From JBKEBX01 sp047974615 (GTDB lineage Bacteria; Bacillota; Clostridia; Lachnospirales; CAMZNU01), in NCBI GenBank assembly GCA_047974615.1, contig JBKECM010000028.1:1-27748 (forward strand): DNA of 27,748 bases. Direction: 5' to 3'. Position 1 is the first letter of the stretch; every line of letters starts with the position of its first letter. Positions 7,800-15,197 of the stretch are shown in pieces. A program made the position numbers and the translations under genes. The notes under the pieces were generated by a model. That model had not been told where the DNA came from. It did no database searches and saw nothing but the letters and a program-made list of their open reading frames with translations.

Positions 7800-9098
7800 A
7801 TGATTAATCGATATTCTACAGCAGAAATGCGTGCACTATGGACGGAAGAAAATAAATGGAATGCTTTTTTAAAAGTAGAACTATATTCTGCAGAAGCTTT
7901 TTATGAATTAGGTGTAATAAAGTCAAAGGAAGAAATACAAAAACTTTGGGATAATGCAAAGTTTGATATTGACAGAATTACAGAAATTGAAAAAGAAACT
8001 AAACACGATATAGTAGCCTTTACTCGTTCTGTAAGTGAATCTTTAGGCGAGGAAAAAAGATGGGTACATTATGGCTTAACTTCAACGGACGTTGTTGATA
8101 CTGGACAAGGTTACATTTTAAAACAAGTAAACGAAATATTGGATAAATCAATATTATCTTTTATGGAAGTTTTAAAAGAAAACGCATTAAAATATGCAAA
8201 AACACCTTGTATAGGACGTACACATGGAATACACGCAGACATTACATCTTTTGGGTTAAAATGGGCATTATGGTATGATGAAATGACTAGAAACTATGCT
8301 CGCTTTAAAGTAAGTGCAGAGGAAGTAGCAGCAGGCAAAATAAGTGGTGCCGTTGGAAACTTTGCGAATACACCTCCCTTTGTTCAAGATTATGTTTGTG
8401 AAAAACTTGGTATTACAAGTGCAAAAATTTCCACACAAACATTACAAAGAGATAGACACGCAAACTATATGTCAAACCTTGCTTTAATAGGAACAACAAT
8501 GGAAAAAATAGCTGTAGAAATTCGACATTTACAAAGAACAGAAGTACGAGAACTTGAAGAAAACTTTTCAAAAGGTCAAAAAGGTTCAAGTGCTATGCCT
8601 CATAAAAGAAACCCTATCTCAAGCGAAAATATAACAGGTTGTGCGAGAGTCCTTCGAGGTTATATGAATATTGCTTATGATAACGTTGCACTATGGCACG
8701 AACGTGATATTTCCCACTCTGCTACAGAGCGTATATATCTACCTGATGCTACAATGCTACTTGACTATATGCTAAAAAGATATACAAATGTTTTAAAAAA
8801 TATTGTAGTCTATCCTGACAATATGATAGAAAATATTAATAAAACAAAAGGTGTTATTTTTACACAAAGAGTAATGACAAAGCTTATAGAAAAAGGTCTA
8901 GCACGTGAGGAAGCTTATGACTTAGTACAACCTCTAGCTATGGAAGCTTGGGAAAACAATAAATTTTTACTTGGCTTACTTACAGAAAATACTACTGTAA
9001 CAAAATATTTATCTAAAGAAGAAATAGAGAGTTGCTTCACTTTAGATTATTATTTAAAAGAAGTAGATACTATTTTAACTCGTGTAGGTATTTTATAA
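7800..9098 (+). CDS. purB: adenylosuccinate lyase
   Basis: A 432-residue member of the fumarase/aspartase superfamily that acts twice in purine synthesis, splitting SAICAR to AICAR and adenylosuccinate to AMP, each time releasing fumarate. The superfamily signature GSSAMPHKRNP is at 262-272. The catalytic histidine regions TKHD (H69) and GRTHGIHA (H142) and STDVVDT (95-101) are intact. Its ribosome-binding site, AGGAG, overlaps the purA stop codon, showing translational coupling. The operon ends at an 18-bp terminator directly downstream. No other pur genes are near, so the AMP branch is separate from the main pathway here. Confidence 0.97.
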   Translation: MINRYSTAEMRALWTEENKWNAFLKVELYSAEAFYELGVIKSKEEIQKLWDNAKFDIDRITEIEKETKHDIVAFTRSVSESLGEEKRWVHYGLTSTDVVDTGQGYILKQVNEILDKSILSFMEVLKENALKYAKTPCIGRTHGIHADITSFGLKWALWYDEMTRNYARFKVSAEEVAAGKISGAVGNFANTPPFVQDYVCEKLGITSAKISTQTLQRDRHANYMSNLALIGTTMEKIAVEIRHLQRTEVRELEENFSKGQKGSSAMPHKRNPISSENITGCARVLRGYMNIAYDNVALWHERDISHSATERIYLPDATMLLDYMLKRYTNVLKNIVVYPDNMIENINKTKGVIFTQRVMTKLIEKGLAREEAYDLVQPLAMEAWENNKFLLGLLTENTTVTKYLSKEEIESCFTLDYYLKEVDTILTRVGIL

Positions 9099-9116
9099 AC
9101 TTTATCTTCTATGATA

Positions 9117-9162
9117 ATAAACTACTAAAAATATGTGACAATATTTTTAGTAGTTTATTTTT
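9117..9162 (+). terminator. intrinsic terminator of the purA-purB operon
   Basis: A perfect 18-bp stem (9117-9134 with 9141-9158, arms around AAACTACTAAAAATAT) with a 6-nt loop ends in a T run. It is symmetrical enough to work on both strands. Confidence 0.88.
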
Positions 9163-9176
9163 ATAAGAATAATAAC

Positions 9177-9250
9177 TGGCAATGTTGCAAAATTCAAGAA
9201 ATGGCACATTGCAAAAGAAAAAATCAAATTTTCATACTTTTGACAAAGGC
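9177..9250 (-). repeat. family A repeat, one end only
   Basis: About 74 bp match the reverse complement of the right end of the family A copy at 17652-17725 with only a few differences, beginning TGGCAATGTTGCAAAAT and ending GACAAAGGC. The similarity stops exactly where the family B element starts at 9251, so this copy is truncated there. No gene is encoded. Confidence 0.8.
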
Positions 9251-9712
9251 AGAAGGTGTTGATAAAGTAAAAAAGAAAAAAATTATTTTTGTGGTATATA
9301 ATTTTTTTCTAACTTTTGACAGCACCTTCGAAAGAATGAGCGTAAATTTTATTCAATACGAACGCTAATTTTTGTGTAATAGGAGAATTTTCAATTAGAA
9401 AATGAAATTTTTTTAAGCAACTGCCAGGCAAGTCGTTGCCCAAGTATACTAGTACTTTAGTGTTTGTTAACAAGGGGTGTTACCCAAGTACATTAGTACT
9501 TTAGTGAAAGATAATAAGGGCGACCTTGCGAACAAGCAAAACAACGATTTTGCGTTAAGTGAGTAAGGAAAAAATCAAATGACCTTCCCTCAGATACGGC
9601 AGATTAGCCATCACCTTAGCTTACGCTTAGTGAGGGCAAATCTGTACGATTGATATTATCTTATTGAAAAACTCCTAAATTAATTTTTTTCTATCCTTTA
9701 TCAGCACCCTCT
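9251..9712 (+). mobile_element. family B MITE-like element, no transposase
   Basis: A 462-bp non-coding element bounded by inverted ends: left AGAAGGTGTTGATAAAG (9251-9267), right end reading AGAGGGTGCTGATAAAG on the minus strand (9712-9696), both continuing into GAAAAAAATTA inward. A third copy of the end sequence (minus-strand reading from 9329 down to 9297) makes 9251-9329 a near-palindrome. The core at 9332-9430 and the module at 9520-9568 match 27600-27748 closely. A degenerate stem is visible around 9611-9655. No reading frame with protein character exists, so any transposase would have to act in trans. Confidence 0.72.
9435..9506 (+). repeat. two 28-bp direct repeats inside the family B element
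   Basis: Units at 9435-9462 and 9479-9506 match at 25 of 28 positions (shared parts CCCAAGTA and TAGTACTTTAGTG), with a 16-nt spacer. They lie in an 89-nt stretch (9431-9519) that is absent from the right-edge copy, where only 2 nt separate the flanking modules. Confidence 0.8.
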
Positions 9713-9905
9713 ATATTATGTTAGTATGTATTAATTTATTAAATGCTCAAAATTTAACTAAATCTATAGTTAAATTTAAATTTTTAATATTTTGTATAAT
9801 TATAAACAAATTTTTTATAACTATTTCACATAGTTATTGTTAAAAAATATCAAATATTGCCTATAATATAACAATCCGAAGTTAAAATTTAGGCATATTT
9901 GCAAA
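9713..9905. other. AT-rich region upstream of the first symporter, with palindromes
   Basis: No gene is supported. Three inverted repeats are visible: an 11-bp perfect pair at 9750-9760/9767-9777 (AAATTTAACTA and complement), ATAACTAT/ATAGTTAT at 9817-9824/9830-9837, and TGCCTA/TAGGCA at 9858-9863/9890-9895. A second TATAAT at 9862-9867 has only a poorly spaced -35 (TTGTTA, 19 bp). These may be operator sites for the downstream symporter. Confidence 0.35.
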
Positions 9906-9934
9906 TTGCATTTTTTTCTCAAAAATTGTATAAT
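9906..9934 (+). promoter_or_regulatory. promoter of the first AGCS symporter
   Basis: TTGCAT (9906-9911), a 17-bp spacer and a perfect TATAAT (9929-9934). The leader of about 45 nt contains a small hairpin TGATAGT/ACTATCA (9949-9955/9964-9970) just before the ribosome-binding site. Confidence 0.72.
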
Positions 9935-9985
9935 ATTAGTAAAATTAATGATAGTATTTTAACACTATCAAACACGGAGGAAAAA

Positions 9986-11359
9986 ATGAACAATTTACTA
10001 GAACTTGTAAAATCAATAAACAGCGTGCTTTGGGGCCCACCAATGTTGATTTTACTTACAGGAACAGGCATATTAATGACAATAAGGCTAAAAGCCGTTC
10101 AAATTAGAAAAATACCAGTTGCATATAAACAAACTTTTGGTGGTCTCTTTAGTAAAGAGAAAACAGATGGAGTTTCATCTTTCGCATCACTTGCAACAGC
10201 TATTGCTGCCCAAGTAGGTACAGGAAGTCTAGCCGGAGTTGCTACAGCTATTGCAGCAGGTGGTCCGGGTGCAGTGTTTTGGATGTGGGTATCAAGTTTC
10301 TTTGGTATGGCTACAATCTTTAGTGAAGCAGTAGTTTCGCAAGAGTTTACAGAAGAAAAGAATGGGCATCGTTACGGTGGTCCAGCTTTTTACATAAAAA
10401 AAGGTATTAAAAATGAAAAGCTTGGTAAATTTTTATCTTGTTTCTTTGCCTTAGCTATTGTATTAGCTTTAGGTATAATGGGTAATATAGTACAAGCAAA
10501 CTCTATAGCAGCAGCAGTTAATTCAGCTTTTAACGTACCAAAAGTAGCTACTGGTATTGCAGTATCTCTTTTCGTTATGACAATAGTTGTAGGTGGTGTA
10601 AGTCGTATTACTTCTCTAGCAGAAAAAATAATACCAATTATGGCATCTTTCTATATTTTAGGTGCATTATATATCGTTTTATTAAACTTTACTCAAATTG
10701 ACAACGCTTTTATAAGTATATTTAAACACGCATTTTCTCCAGTAGCAGCAGCTGGTGGTTTTGCAGGTGCGGCAGTACAACAAGCGATACAAAAGGGCAT
10801 AGCACGTGGACTTTTCTCCAACGAAGCAGGTATGGGTTCTACGCCACATGCACACGCCTTAGCAAATGTTGATCACCCAGTTCAACAAGGTTTAGTTGCA
10901 ACAATCGGTGTAATGGTTTCAACAATTATTTGTACAATGACATCATTAGTTATTTTAACAACAGGAGTGCTTGAAAGTGGTCTTGATGGTGCAGAACTTA
11001 CACAAGCAGCTTTTACAACTGGTTTCGGTGGCTTTGGTGCAATATTCATTGCTATATGTGTGTCTTTATTTGCCTTAACAACAATCGTTGGTTGGTACTT
11101 CTTTGGTGAAACAAACATTAAGTATCTTTTTGATACTAATGGTATAAAAATATATAGAGCAGTTGTTGGTGTATTACTTATTGTAGGAAGTACTCTAAAG
11201 GTTGAGCTTGTTTGGGAAATGGCAGATATGTTTAACGCATTAATGGTAATCCCTAACTTAATAGGCTTACTTGCTTTATCTGGCTTAGTAGTTAAAATAT
11301 TAAAAGACTACGATGAGAAGTTTTCAAAAAATCTTCCATCAGAATATACGAAAAAATAG
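9986..11359 (+). CDS. amino acid (alanine/glycine):cation symporter, AGCS family, copy 1
   Basis: A polytopic membrane protein of 457 residues that takes up alanine or glycine with sodium or protons (family knowledge). The real start is the ATG at 9986, 5 nt after GGAGG; an in-frame ATG at 9899 lies upstream of the promoter -10 and is not used. The product then begins MNNLLELVKSINSVLWGPP, aligned with copy 2. AGCS signatures are clear: WGPPMLILLTGTGI, QVGTGSLAGVATAIAAGGPG, the motif GLFSNEAGMGSTPHAHA and a C-terminal WEMADMFNALMVIPNL. About 10-11 hydrophobic segments are present. It lies directly upstream of a close paralogue but has its own promoter and terminator. Substrate cannot be told from sequence. 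Confidence 0.93.
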   Translation: MNNLLELVKSINSVLWGPPMLILLTGTGILMTIRLKAVQIRKIPVAYKQTFGGLFSKEKTDGVSSFASLATAIAAQVGTGSLAGVATAIAAGGPGAVFWMWVSSFFGMATIFSEAVVSQEFTEEKNGHRYGGPAFYIKKGIKNEKLGKFLSCFFALAIVLALGIMGNIVQANSIAAAVNSAFNVPKVATGIAVSLFVMTIVVGGVSRITSLAEKIIPIMASFYILGALYIVLLNFTQIDNAFISIFKHAFSPVAAAGGFAGAAVQQAIQKGIARGLFSNEAGMGSTPHAHALANVDHPVQQGLVATIGVMVSTIICTMTSLVILTTGVLESGLDGAELTQAAFTTGFGGFGAIFIAICVSLFALTTIVGWYFFGETNIKYLFDTNGIKIYRAVVGVLLIVGSTLKVELVWEMADMFNALMVIPNLIGLLALSGLVVKILKDYDEKFSKNLPSEYTKK

Positions 11360-11360
11360 T

Positions 11361-11388
11361 AAAAAGCTCCTTTTGGAGCTTTTTTTTT
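11361..11388 (+). terminator. intrinsic terminator of symporter copy 1
   Basis: Stem AAAAAGCTCC (11361-11370) with GGAGCTTTTT (11375-11384), loop TTTT, followed by further T residues. It begins right after the stop codon. Confidence 0.92.
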
Positions 11389-11636
11389 ATTTTTTTAAAA
11401 ATATACTATATAATAATTTAATAATTCTAAGAATTCAATTAAGGTTTTTTTGTTTAATATTGATACAATCCAAAGTTGTAATTATTGAAAAATCGTTAAT
11501 AAATTCATCAAAATATACATAATGTACAAAGCAGACGCCTAATTATATACAACATAACATATATCACTAGTAAATAATGCCTTTTTAATGTCATTTTCTG
11601 AGTGTTTTTTTATCACATTTTAATGTCATATACATA
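11389..11636. other. intergenic region between the two symporters, with direct repeats
   Basis: No gene is supported in this AT-rich stretch. A 12-bp direct repeat TTTTAATGTCAT occurs at 11583-11594 and 11618-11629, 35 bp apart, just upstream of the -35 of copy 2. It is a candidate regulator-binding pair. Confidence 0.4.
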
Positions 11637-11665
11637 TTGCAAAATAAATATATTAGTTGTATAAT
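11637..11665 (+). promoter_or_regulatory. promoter of the second AGCS symporter
   Basis: TTGCAA (11637-11642), 17-bp spacer, perfect TATAAT (11660-11665). Architecture and flanking bases (TTGTATAAT) are nearly the same as for copy 1. The leader is about 50 nt. Confidence 0.72.
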
Positions 11666-11722
11666 AATATTATATTTTATATTGATACTTTTTTAACATT
11701 ACTTTAATTTAGGAGGAAAATT

Positions 11723-13111
11723 ATGGATGGATTATTGGGTATTGTAAAATCAATCAACGGTGTGTTATGGGGACCACCAATGCTTATTTTACTTATGGGT
11801 ACAGGTATTTACTTAACTTTTATTTTAAGAGGTGTACAAATTCGTAAGCTTGGTGCTGCTTTTAAACAGACTTTCGGTGGCATCTTTGACAAAAGTAACT
11901 CTGAAGACGGAGTTTCGTCTTTCGCATCACTTGCAACAGCAATAGCTGCTCAAGTTGGTACTGGTAACCTTGCCGGTGTTGCAACAGCGATAGCTGCAGG
12001 TGGTCCTGGTGCAATTTTTTGGATGTGGGTTTCAGGTTTCTTCGGTATGGCTACAATCTTTAGTGAGGCAGTTGTATCACAACAATATACAGTTGTTGAA
12101 GGCGGCCAAAAACTTGGTGGACCTGCATACTACATTAAAGGAGCTATGAAAAACAAAGCACTTGGAAACTTCTTATCAGTTTTCTTTGCAGTAGCTATCA
12201 TCTTAGCTTTAGGTTTAATGGGTAGTGTTGTACAAGCGAACTCAATCGCAGCTGCTGCTAATACAGCTTTTGGTGTACCAAAAATAGCAGTTGGTATTTT
12301 CGTATCAATATTAGTTCTTTTAATAGTTGTAGGCGGTGTAAAACGTATTACAGCTATGGCAGAAATGATAGTACCTATTATGGCATTATTTTATATAGTA
12401 GGTAGTTTAATTATCATTTTTGGTAACTTTAGTCATATCGGTAGTGCATTTGGTAGTATCTTTTCAAGTGCATTTTCACCTGCTGCTGCTGCCGGTGGTT
12501 TTGCTGGTGCTGCTGTTAAAGCTGCTATACAAAAAGGTATCGCACGTGGACTTTTCTCTAACGAAGCTGGTATGGGTTCTACACCACATGCACATGCTTT
12601 AGCAAATGTTGACCACCCAGTTCAACAAGGTTTAGTTGCTACAATCGGTGTTATTATTGACACTGGTGTTATTTGTACAATGACAGCGTTAGTTATCTTA
12701 ACTTCTGGCGTTTTAGAAACAGGTCTTGACGGTGCAGAACTTACTCAAGCTGCTTTTACAAGTGGTTTTGGTGCATTCGGTTCTATATTTATAGCTATAT
12801 GTCTATTCTTCTTTGCTTTAACTACTATAATCGGTTGGTATTTCTTCGGTGAAACAAACGTAAGATACTTATTTAAAGAAAAAGGTTTAATACCATATAG
12901 AGTAATCGTTGCAATATTATTAGTTGTTGGTAGTACTTTAAAAGTAGAATTAGTTTGGGAAATGGCAGATATGTTTAATGCATTAATGGTAATCCCTAAC
13001 TTAATAGGCTTACTTGCCTTATCTGGTTTAGTAGTTAAAATATTAAAAGACTACGAAAATAACTTCTCAAAAAATTTACCATGTGAATATGGCAAAAAGA
13101 AAAGTAAGTAA
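11723..13111 (+). CDS. amino acid (alanine/glycine):cation symporter, AGCS family, copy 2
   Basis: A 462-residue membrane symporter, a tandem paralogue of copy 1 with roughly three quarters identity by eye. AGGAGG precedes the ATG at 11723. It shares WGPPMLILLMGTGI, QVGTGNLAGVATAIAAGGPG and GLFSNEAGMGSTPHAHA. It differs in loops (for example residues near 50-56 and 120-128) and in some membrane segments, so substrate or affinity may differ. The last part of the gene is almost identical to copy 1 at DNA level (104 nt with three silent changes), suggesting gene conversion. It has its own promoter and terminator, so the two can be expressed independently. Confidence 0.94.
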   Translation: MDGLLGIVKSINGVLWGPPMLILLMGTGIYLTFILRGVQIRKLGAAFKQTFGGIFDKSNSEDGVSSFASLATAIAAQVGTGNLAGVATAIAAGGPGAIFWMWVSGFFGMATIFSEAVVSQQYTVVEGGQKLGGPAYYIKGAMKNKALGNFLSVFFAVAIILALGLMGSVVQANSIAAAANTAFGVPKIAVGIFVSILVLLIVVGGVKRITAMAEMIVPIMALFYIVGSLIIIFGNFSHIGSAFGSIFSSAFSPAAAAGGFAGAAVKAAIQKGIARGLFSNEAGMGSTPHAHALANVDHPVQQGLVATIGVIIDTGVICTMTALVILTSGVLETGLDGAELTQAAFTSGFGAFGSIFIAICLFFFALTTIIGWYFFGETNVRYLFKEKGLIPYRVIVAILLVVGSTLKVELVWEMADMFNALMVIPNLIGLLALSGLVVKILKDYENNFSKNLPCEYGKKKSK

Positions 13112-13161
13112 AAAAATATAATAAAGTTTTAATGTACTTTGCATAGAAAAGATGTAAAAAT

Positions 13162-13210
13162 CTATCGCACATAAAAATTAAACAAAATAGTTTGTTTAGT
13201 TGCGACATAG
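13162..13210 (+). other. hairpin downstream of symporter copy 2
   Basis: An interrupted stem: CTATCGCA (13162-13169) pairs with TGCG and ATAG (13201-13210, two bases bulged), enclosing a perfect 8-bp inner stem TAAACAAA/TTTGTTTA (13179-13186/13191-13198). It lies between the stop codon and the terminator and would be in the 3' UTR. Function unknown. Confidence 0.35.
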
Positions 13211-13233
13211 TTTTTTATTATTAATATAAAATG

Positions 13234-13264
13234 AAAAAAACGCCTAATTTATGGCGTTTTTTTT
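13234..13264 (+). terminator. intrinsic terminator of symporter copy 2
   Basis: AAAAAAACGCC (13234-13244) pairs with GGCGTTTTTTT (13253-13263), loop of 8 nt, with the T run as tail. Confidence 0.85.
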
Positions 13265-13301
13265 AATAATTTATAATTTTTTTAAAATATCCCTAAAGCT
13301 A

Positions 13302-13330
13302 TTGTAAGTTTTATACAAAAATGATATAAT
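13302..13330 (+). promoter_or_regulatory. promoter of the LysM-hydrolase gene
   Basis: TTGTAA (13302-13307), 17-bp spacer, TGATATAAT (13322-13330), a perfect -10 with the TGn extension. Confidence 0.72.
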
Positions 13331-13386
13331 GTTTACAAATATTATTAACATAATATTTTAAAATATATCAAAAGAAGGGTAAAATT

Positions 13387-14880
13387 ATGAAAAAACTTAT
13401 TACTTTAACTTTAGCTTTATCTCTAGCAACTGCAAGCACTGTATTAGCTGACACTACATATGTAGTAGAAAAAAATGATACATTGTGGAAAATAGCAAAT
13501 AGCTATAACACTACATATCAACAACTTGCAAAATATAATAAAATTGAAAACCCTGACCTTATTTATGTAGGCGATGAAATTTTAATACCTGAAAAACAAA
13601 CAAAGCCTATCGAAGTACCTGATGTTGAAGTGCCTGAAACAGAAGTTCCTGTTGTAGAAGTTCCTGAAACAGAAGTTCCTGAAACAGAAGTTCCTGTTGT
13701 AACATTACCTATAGTGTTACCAAGCGAGGAAGTAGAAGTTGTTAGTGTAACAGCAAATACAACTGTTGAAAATGATGGTCTTTATGTAAATAGCTACACT
13801 TACCTTTTAAGTGAAGATTATACTAGCGAATTATCAAAGGACTCTTTTAAAATTGAATATACTGTAGCACCAAATGCATATTTAGGTGAAACAGAGCCAT
13901 CTGTTAAAGAAGCTGAAATTACAAATGTAACAGTTAATGGAAGTGAAGTATTAATAGAAGTTGTACCAGCTATTTATACATCTTTAACTAATGTAACAAT
14001 AACAAGTGCAAATGAATCATTTAATAGTGTAAAAGAAAATTTTGAAGTTTCAAAAGAACTTGTTGATTTATTTGAGCATAACACATTTACATCAAGTGAA
14101 GGTGTTGAATTATCATATTTCTTATACTTACCTGAAGAAACTACTGAAAACCTACCTCTTATGGTTTGGGAACACGGTGGCGGTGAAGTTTTAGCTGCTT
14201 CTTTTGAAGGTGCTAACCTTTCAGCAAACAAAGGTGCAGTAACTTGGATTGAAAACGATATTGAAACTGCAATTCTTTCTGTACAATATCCTGCAAACTA
14301 CTCTTTTAGTATCACATCTGTAGAAGAAGAATACGCTCAAATGCAAGCTTTTAATGATGCAAAATATGAACTTATTCAAGAACTTATTACAGCCGGTACA
14401 GTAAATAAAGATAGAGTGTATATTACTGGTATCTCTTCTGGTGGTGGTGGTGCATTACGTTTTGTTATGCAATATCCTGACCTTTTCGCTTCAGGCTTAA
14501 TTATAGCAGCAAAAGATACAGTTGCACCTATCTCAACACCATATAACTTAGCATATCAACTTACAGATCCTTCATTATTAAAACTTTCTGAAGAAGATTA
14601 TAATACTGTATATGGCTTAATGGAAACAGAACTTGCAAACTATGATTTTACTGAAGTACCTCTTTGGTTTGTACACGCTGAAAATGATCCAGTTTGTACA
14701 TATTATACAACTACTATGACTTATGAAATATTAGAAAAAATGGGTGCTAAAGAAAATAAATTAACAGTTTATACAGATGAAGAAATGCAAGCAGCAGGTC
14801 AATTTTTCTATCATTCTTCTTGGGTTCCTGCTTTAGTAGATGAAGAAATAATTGATTGGTTATATAGTCAATCTAAGTAA
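13387..14880 (+). CDS. secreted LysM-domain alpha/beta hydrolase (esterase/peptidase-like)
   Basis: A 497-residue exported protein. Residues 1-21 form a signal peptide (MKK, hydrophobic core, likely cut after VLA). One LysM peptidoglycan-binding domain follows (about 24-68). A linker at about 76-108 is built of PETEVP/VVEVP repeats. Residues about 115-225 look like an all-beta domain, and 230-497 an alpha/beta hydrolase with HGGG oxyanion motif (263-266), nucleophile elbow GISSG (S350), D434 in AENDPV and H476 in FFYHSS, so a full Ser-Asp-His triad. The hydrolase resembles the COG4099-type peptidase/esterase group. AGAAGGG precedes the ATG. It is a single-gene unit with its own promoter and terminator. 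LysM implies attachment to the cell wall. The substrate (ester, glycan acyl group or peptide) is unknown. Confidence 0.88.
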   Translation: MKKLITLTLALSLATASTVLADTTYVVEKNDTLWKIANSYNTTYQQLAKYNKIENPDLIYVGDEILIPEKQTKPIEVPDVEVPETEVPVVEVPETEVPETEVPVVTLPIVLPSEEVEVVSVTANTTVENDGLYVNSYTYLLSEDYTSELSKDSFKIEYTVAPNAYLGETEPSVKEAEITNVTVNGSEVLIEVVPAIYTSLTNVTITSANESFNSVKENFEVSKELVDLFEHNTFTSSEGVELSYFLYLPEETTENLPLMVWEHGGGEVLAASFEGANLSANKGAVTWIENDIETAILSVQYPANYSFSITSVEEEYAQMQAFNDAKYELIQELITAGTVNKDRVYITGISSGGGGALRFVMQYPDLFASGLIIAAKDTVAPISTPYNLAYQLTDPSLLKLSEEDYNTVYGLMETELANYDFTEVPLWFVHAENDPVCTYYTTTMTYEILEKMGAKENKLTVYTDEEMQAAGQFFYHSSWVPALVDEEIIDWLYSQSK

Positions 14881-14910
14881 TAAGCAGGCTTAATTAATAT
14901 TATAATAACT

Positions 14911-14943
14911 AAAAGCAAGGTGGATAAATCTACTTTGCTTTTT
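14911..14943 (+). terminator. intrinsic terminator of the LysM-hydrolase gene
   Basis: A 14-bp stem (14911-14924 with 14929-14942, AAAAGCAAGG... and its complement) with two G:U pairs, loop TAAA, T-run tail. Confidence 0.82.
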
Positions 14944-14957
14944 AATTAGAGCTTAAA

Positions 14958-15194
14958 TGGCAATATTGCAAAATACACCATTTTCTTTTAATTTACAATA
15001 AAAAAGTAAGCCTCCCTAAGGATTAGCTTACTTTTTTATATAACAACGCCTAAAAATTAGTTTTTTCTGTGTCAATACCTAAATATATGCCATTTTGTGT
15101 ATCTGTATATACATTACAAAGCCATATTTTAAGCAATACCTTGAAAAATTCTAATTTTCAACCTCTTGGCATATTTGCTTTTGCAATGATGCCA
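14958..15194. repeat. possible diverged family A element (ends only)
   Basis: TGGCAATATTGCAAAAT starts at 14958 and the minus-strand reading of 15194-15178 is TGGCATCATTGCAAAAG. Both resemble the family A ends, and the 237-bp spacing is close to the 231 bp of the full copy. The interior, which holds the 14998-15039 terminator, does not match family A. Apart from the terminators, this 317-nt gap between the hydrolase gene and clpX holds no gene. Confidence 0.35.
14998..15039. terminator. bidirectional terminator between the LysM-hydrolase gene and clpX
   Basis: ATAAAAAAGTAAGC (14998-15011) pairs with GCTTACTTTTTTAT (15026-15039); the loop holds a further 3-bp stem (TCC/GGA). The A run on one side and T run on the other suit both strands, serving the convergent hydrolase gene and clpX. 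Confidence 0.85.
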
Positions 15195-15197
15195 TAT

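Noticed and set aside
9135..9368. Open frame of 77 codons through the repeats after purB
   Set aside because: It begins inside the purB terminator loop and runs through family A and B repeat DNA, with no ribosome-binding site and no protein character.
9435..9506. CRISPR-like pair of 28-bp repeats
   Set aside because: Only two units, a 16-nt spacer, no cas genes, and location inside a mobile repeat.
9611..9655. tRNA-like folded segment in family B
   Set aside because: It forms an imperfect stem but has no tRNA arms, T-loop or anticodon arrangement.
9713..9985. Glycine riboswitch or T-box before the AGCS genes
   Set aside because: No conserved riboswitch core or T-box motif could be recognised; the promoter lies close to the gene, leaving only about 45-50 nt of leader.
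11313..11522. Open frame overlapping the end of symporter copy 1
   Set aside because: It starts inside the symporter in another frame, crosses its terminator, and has a low-complexity product.
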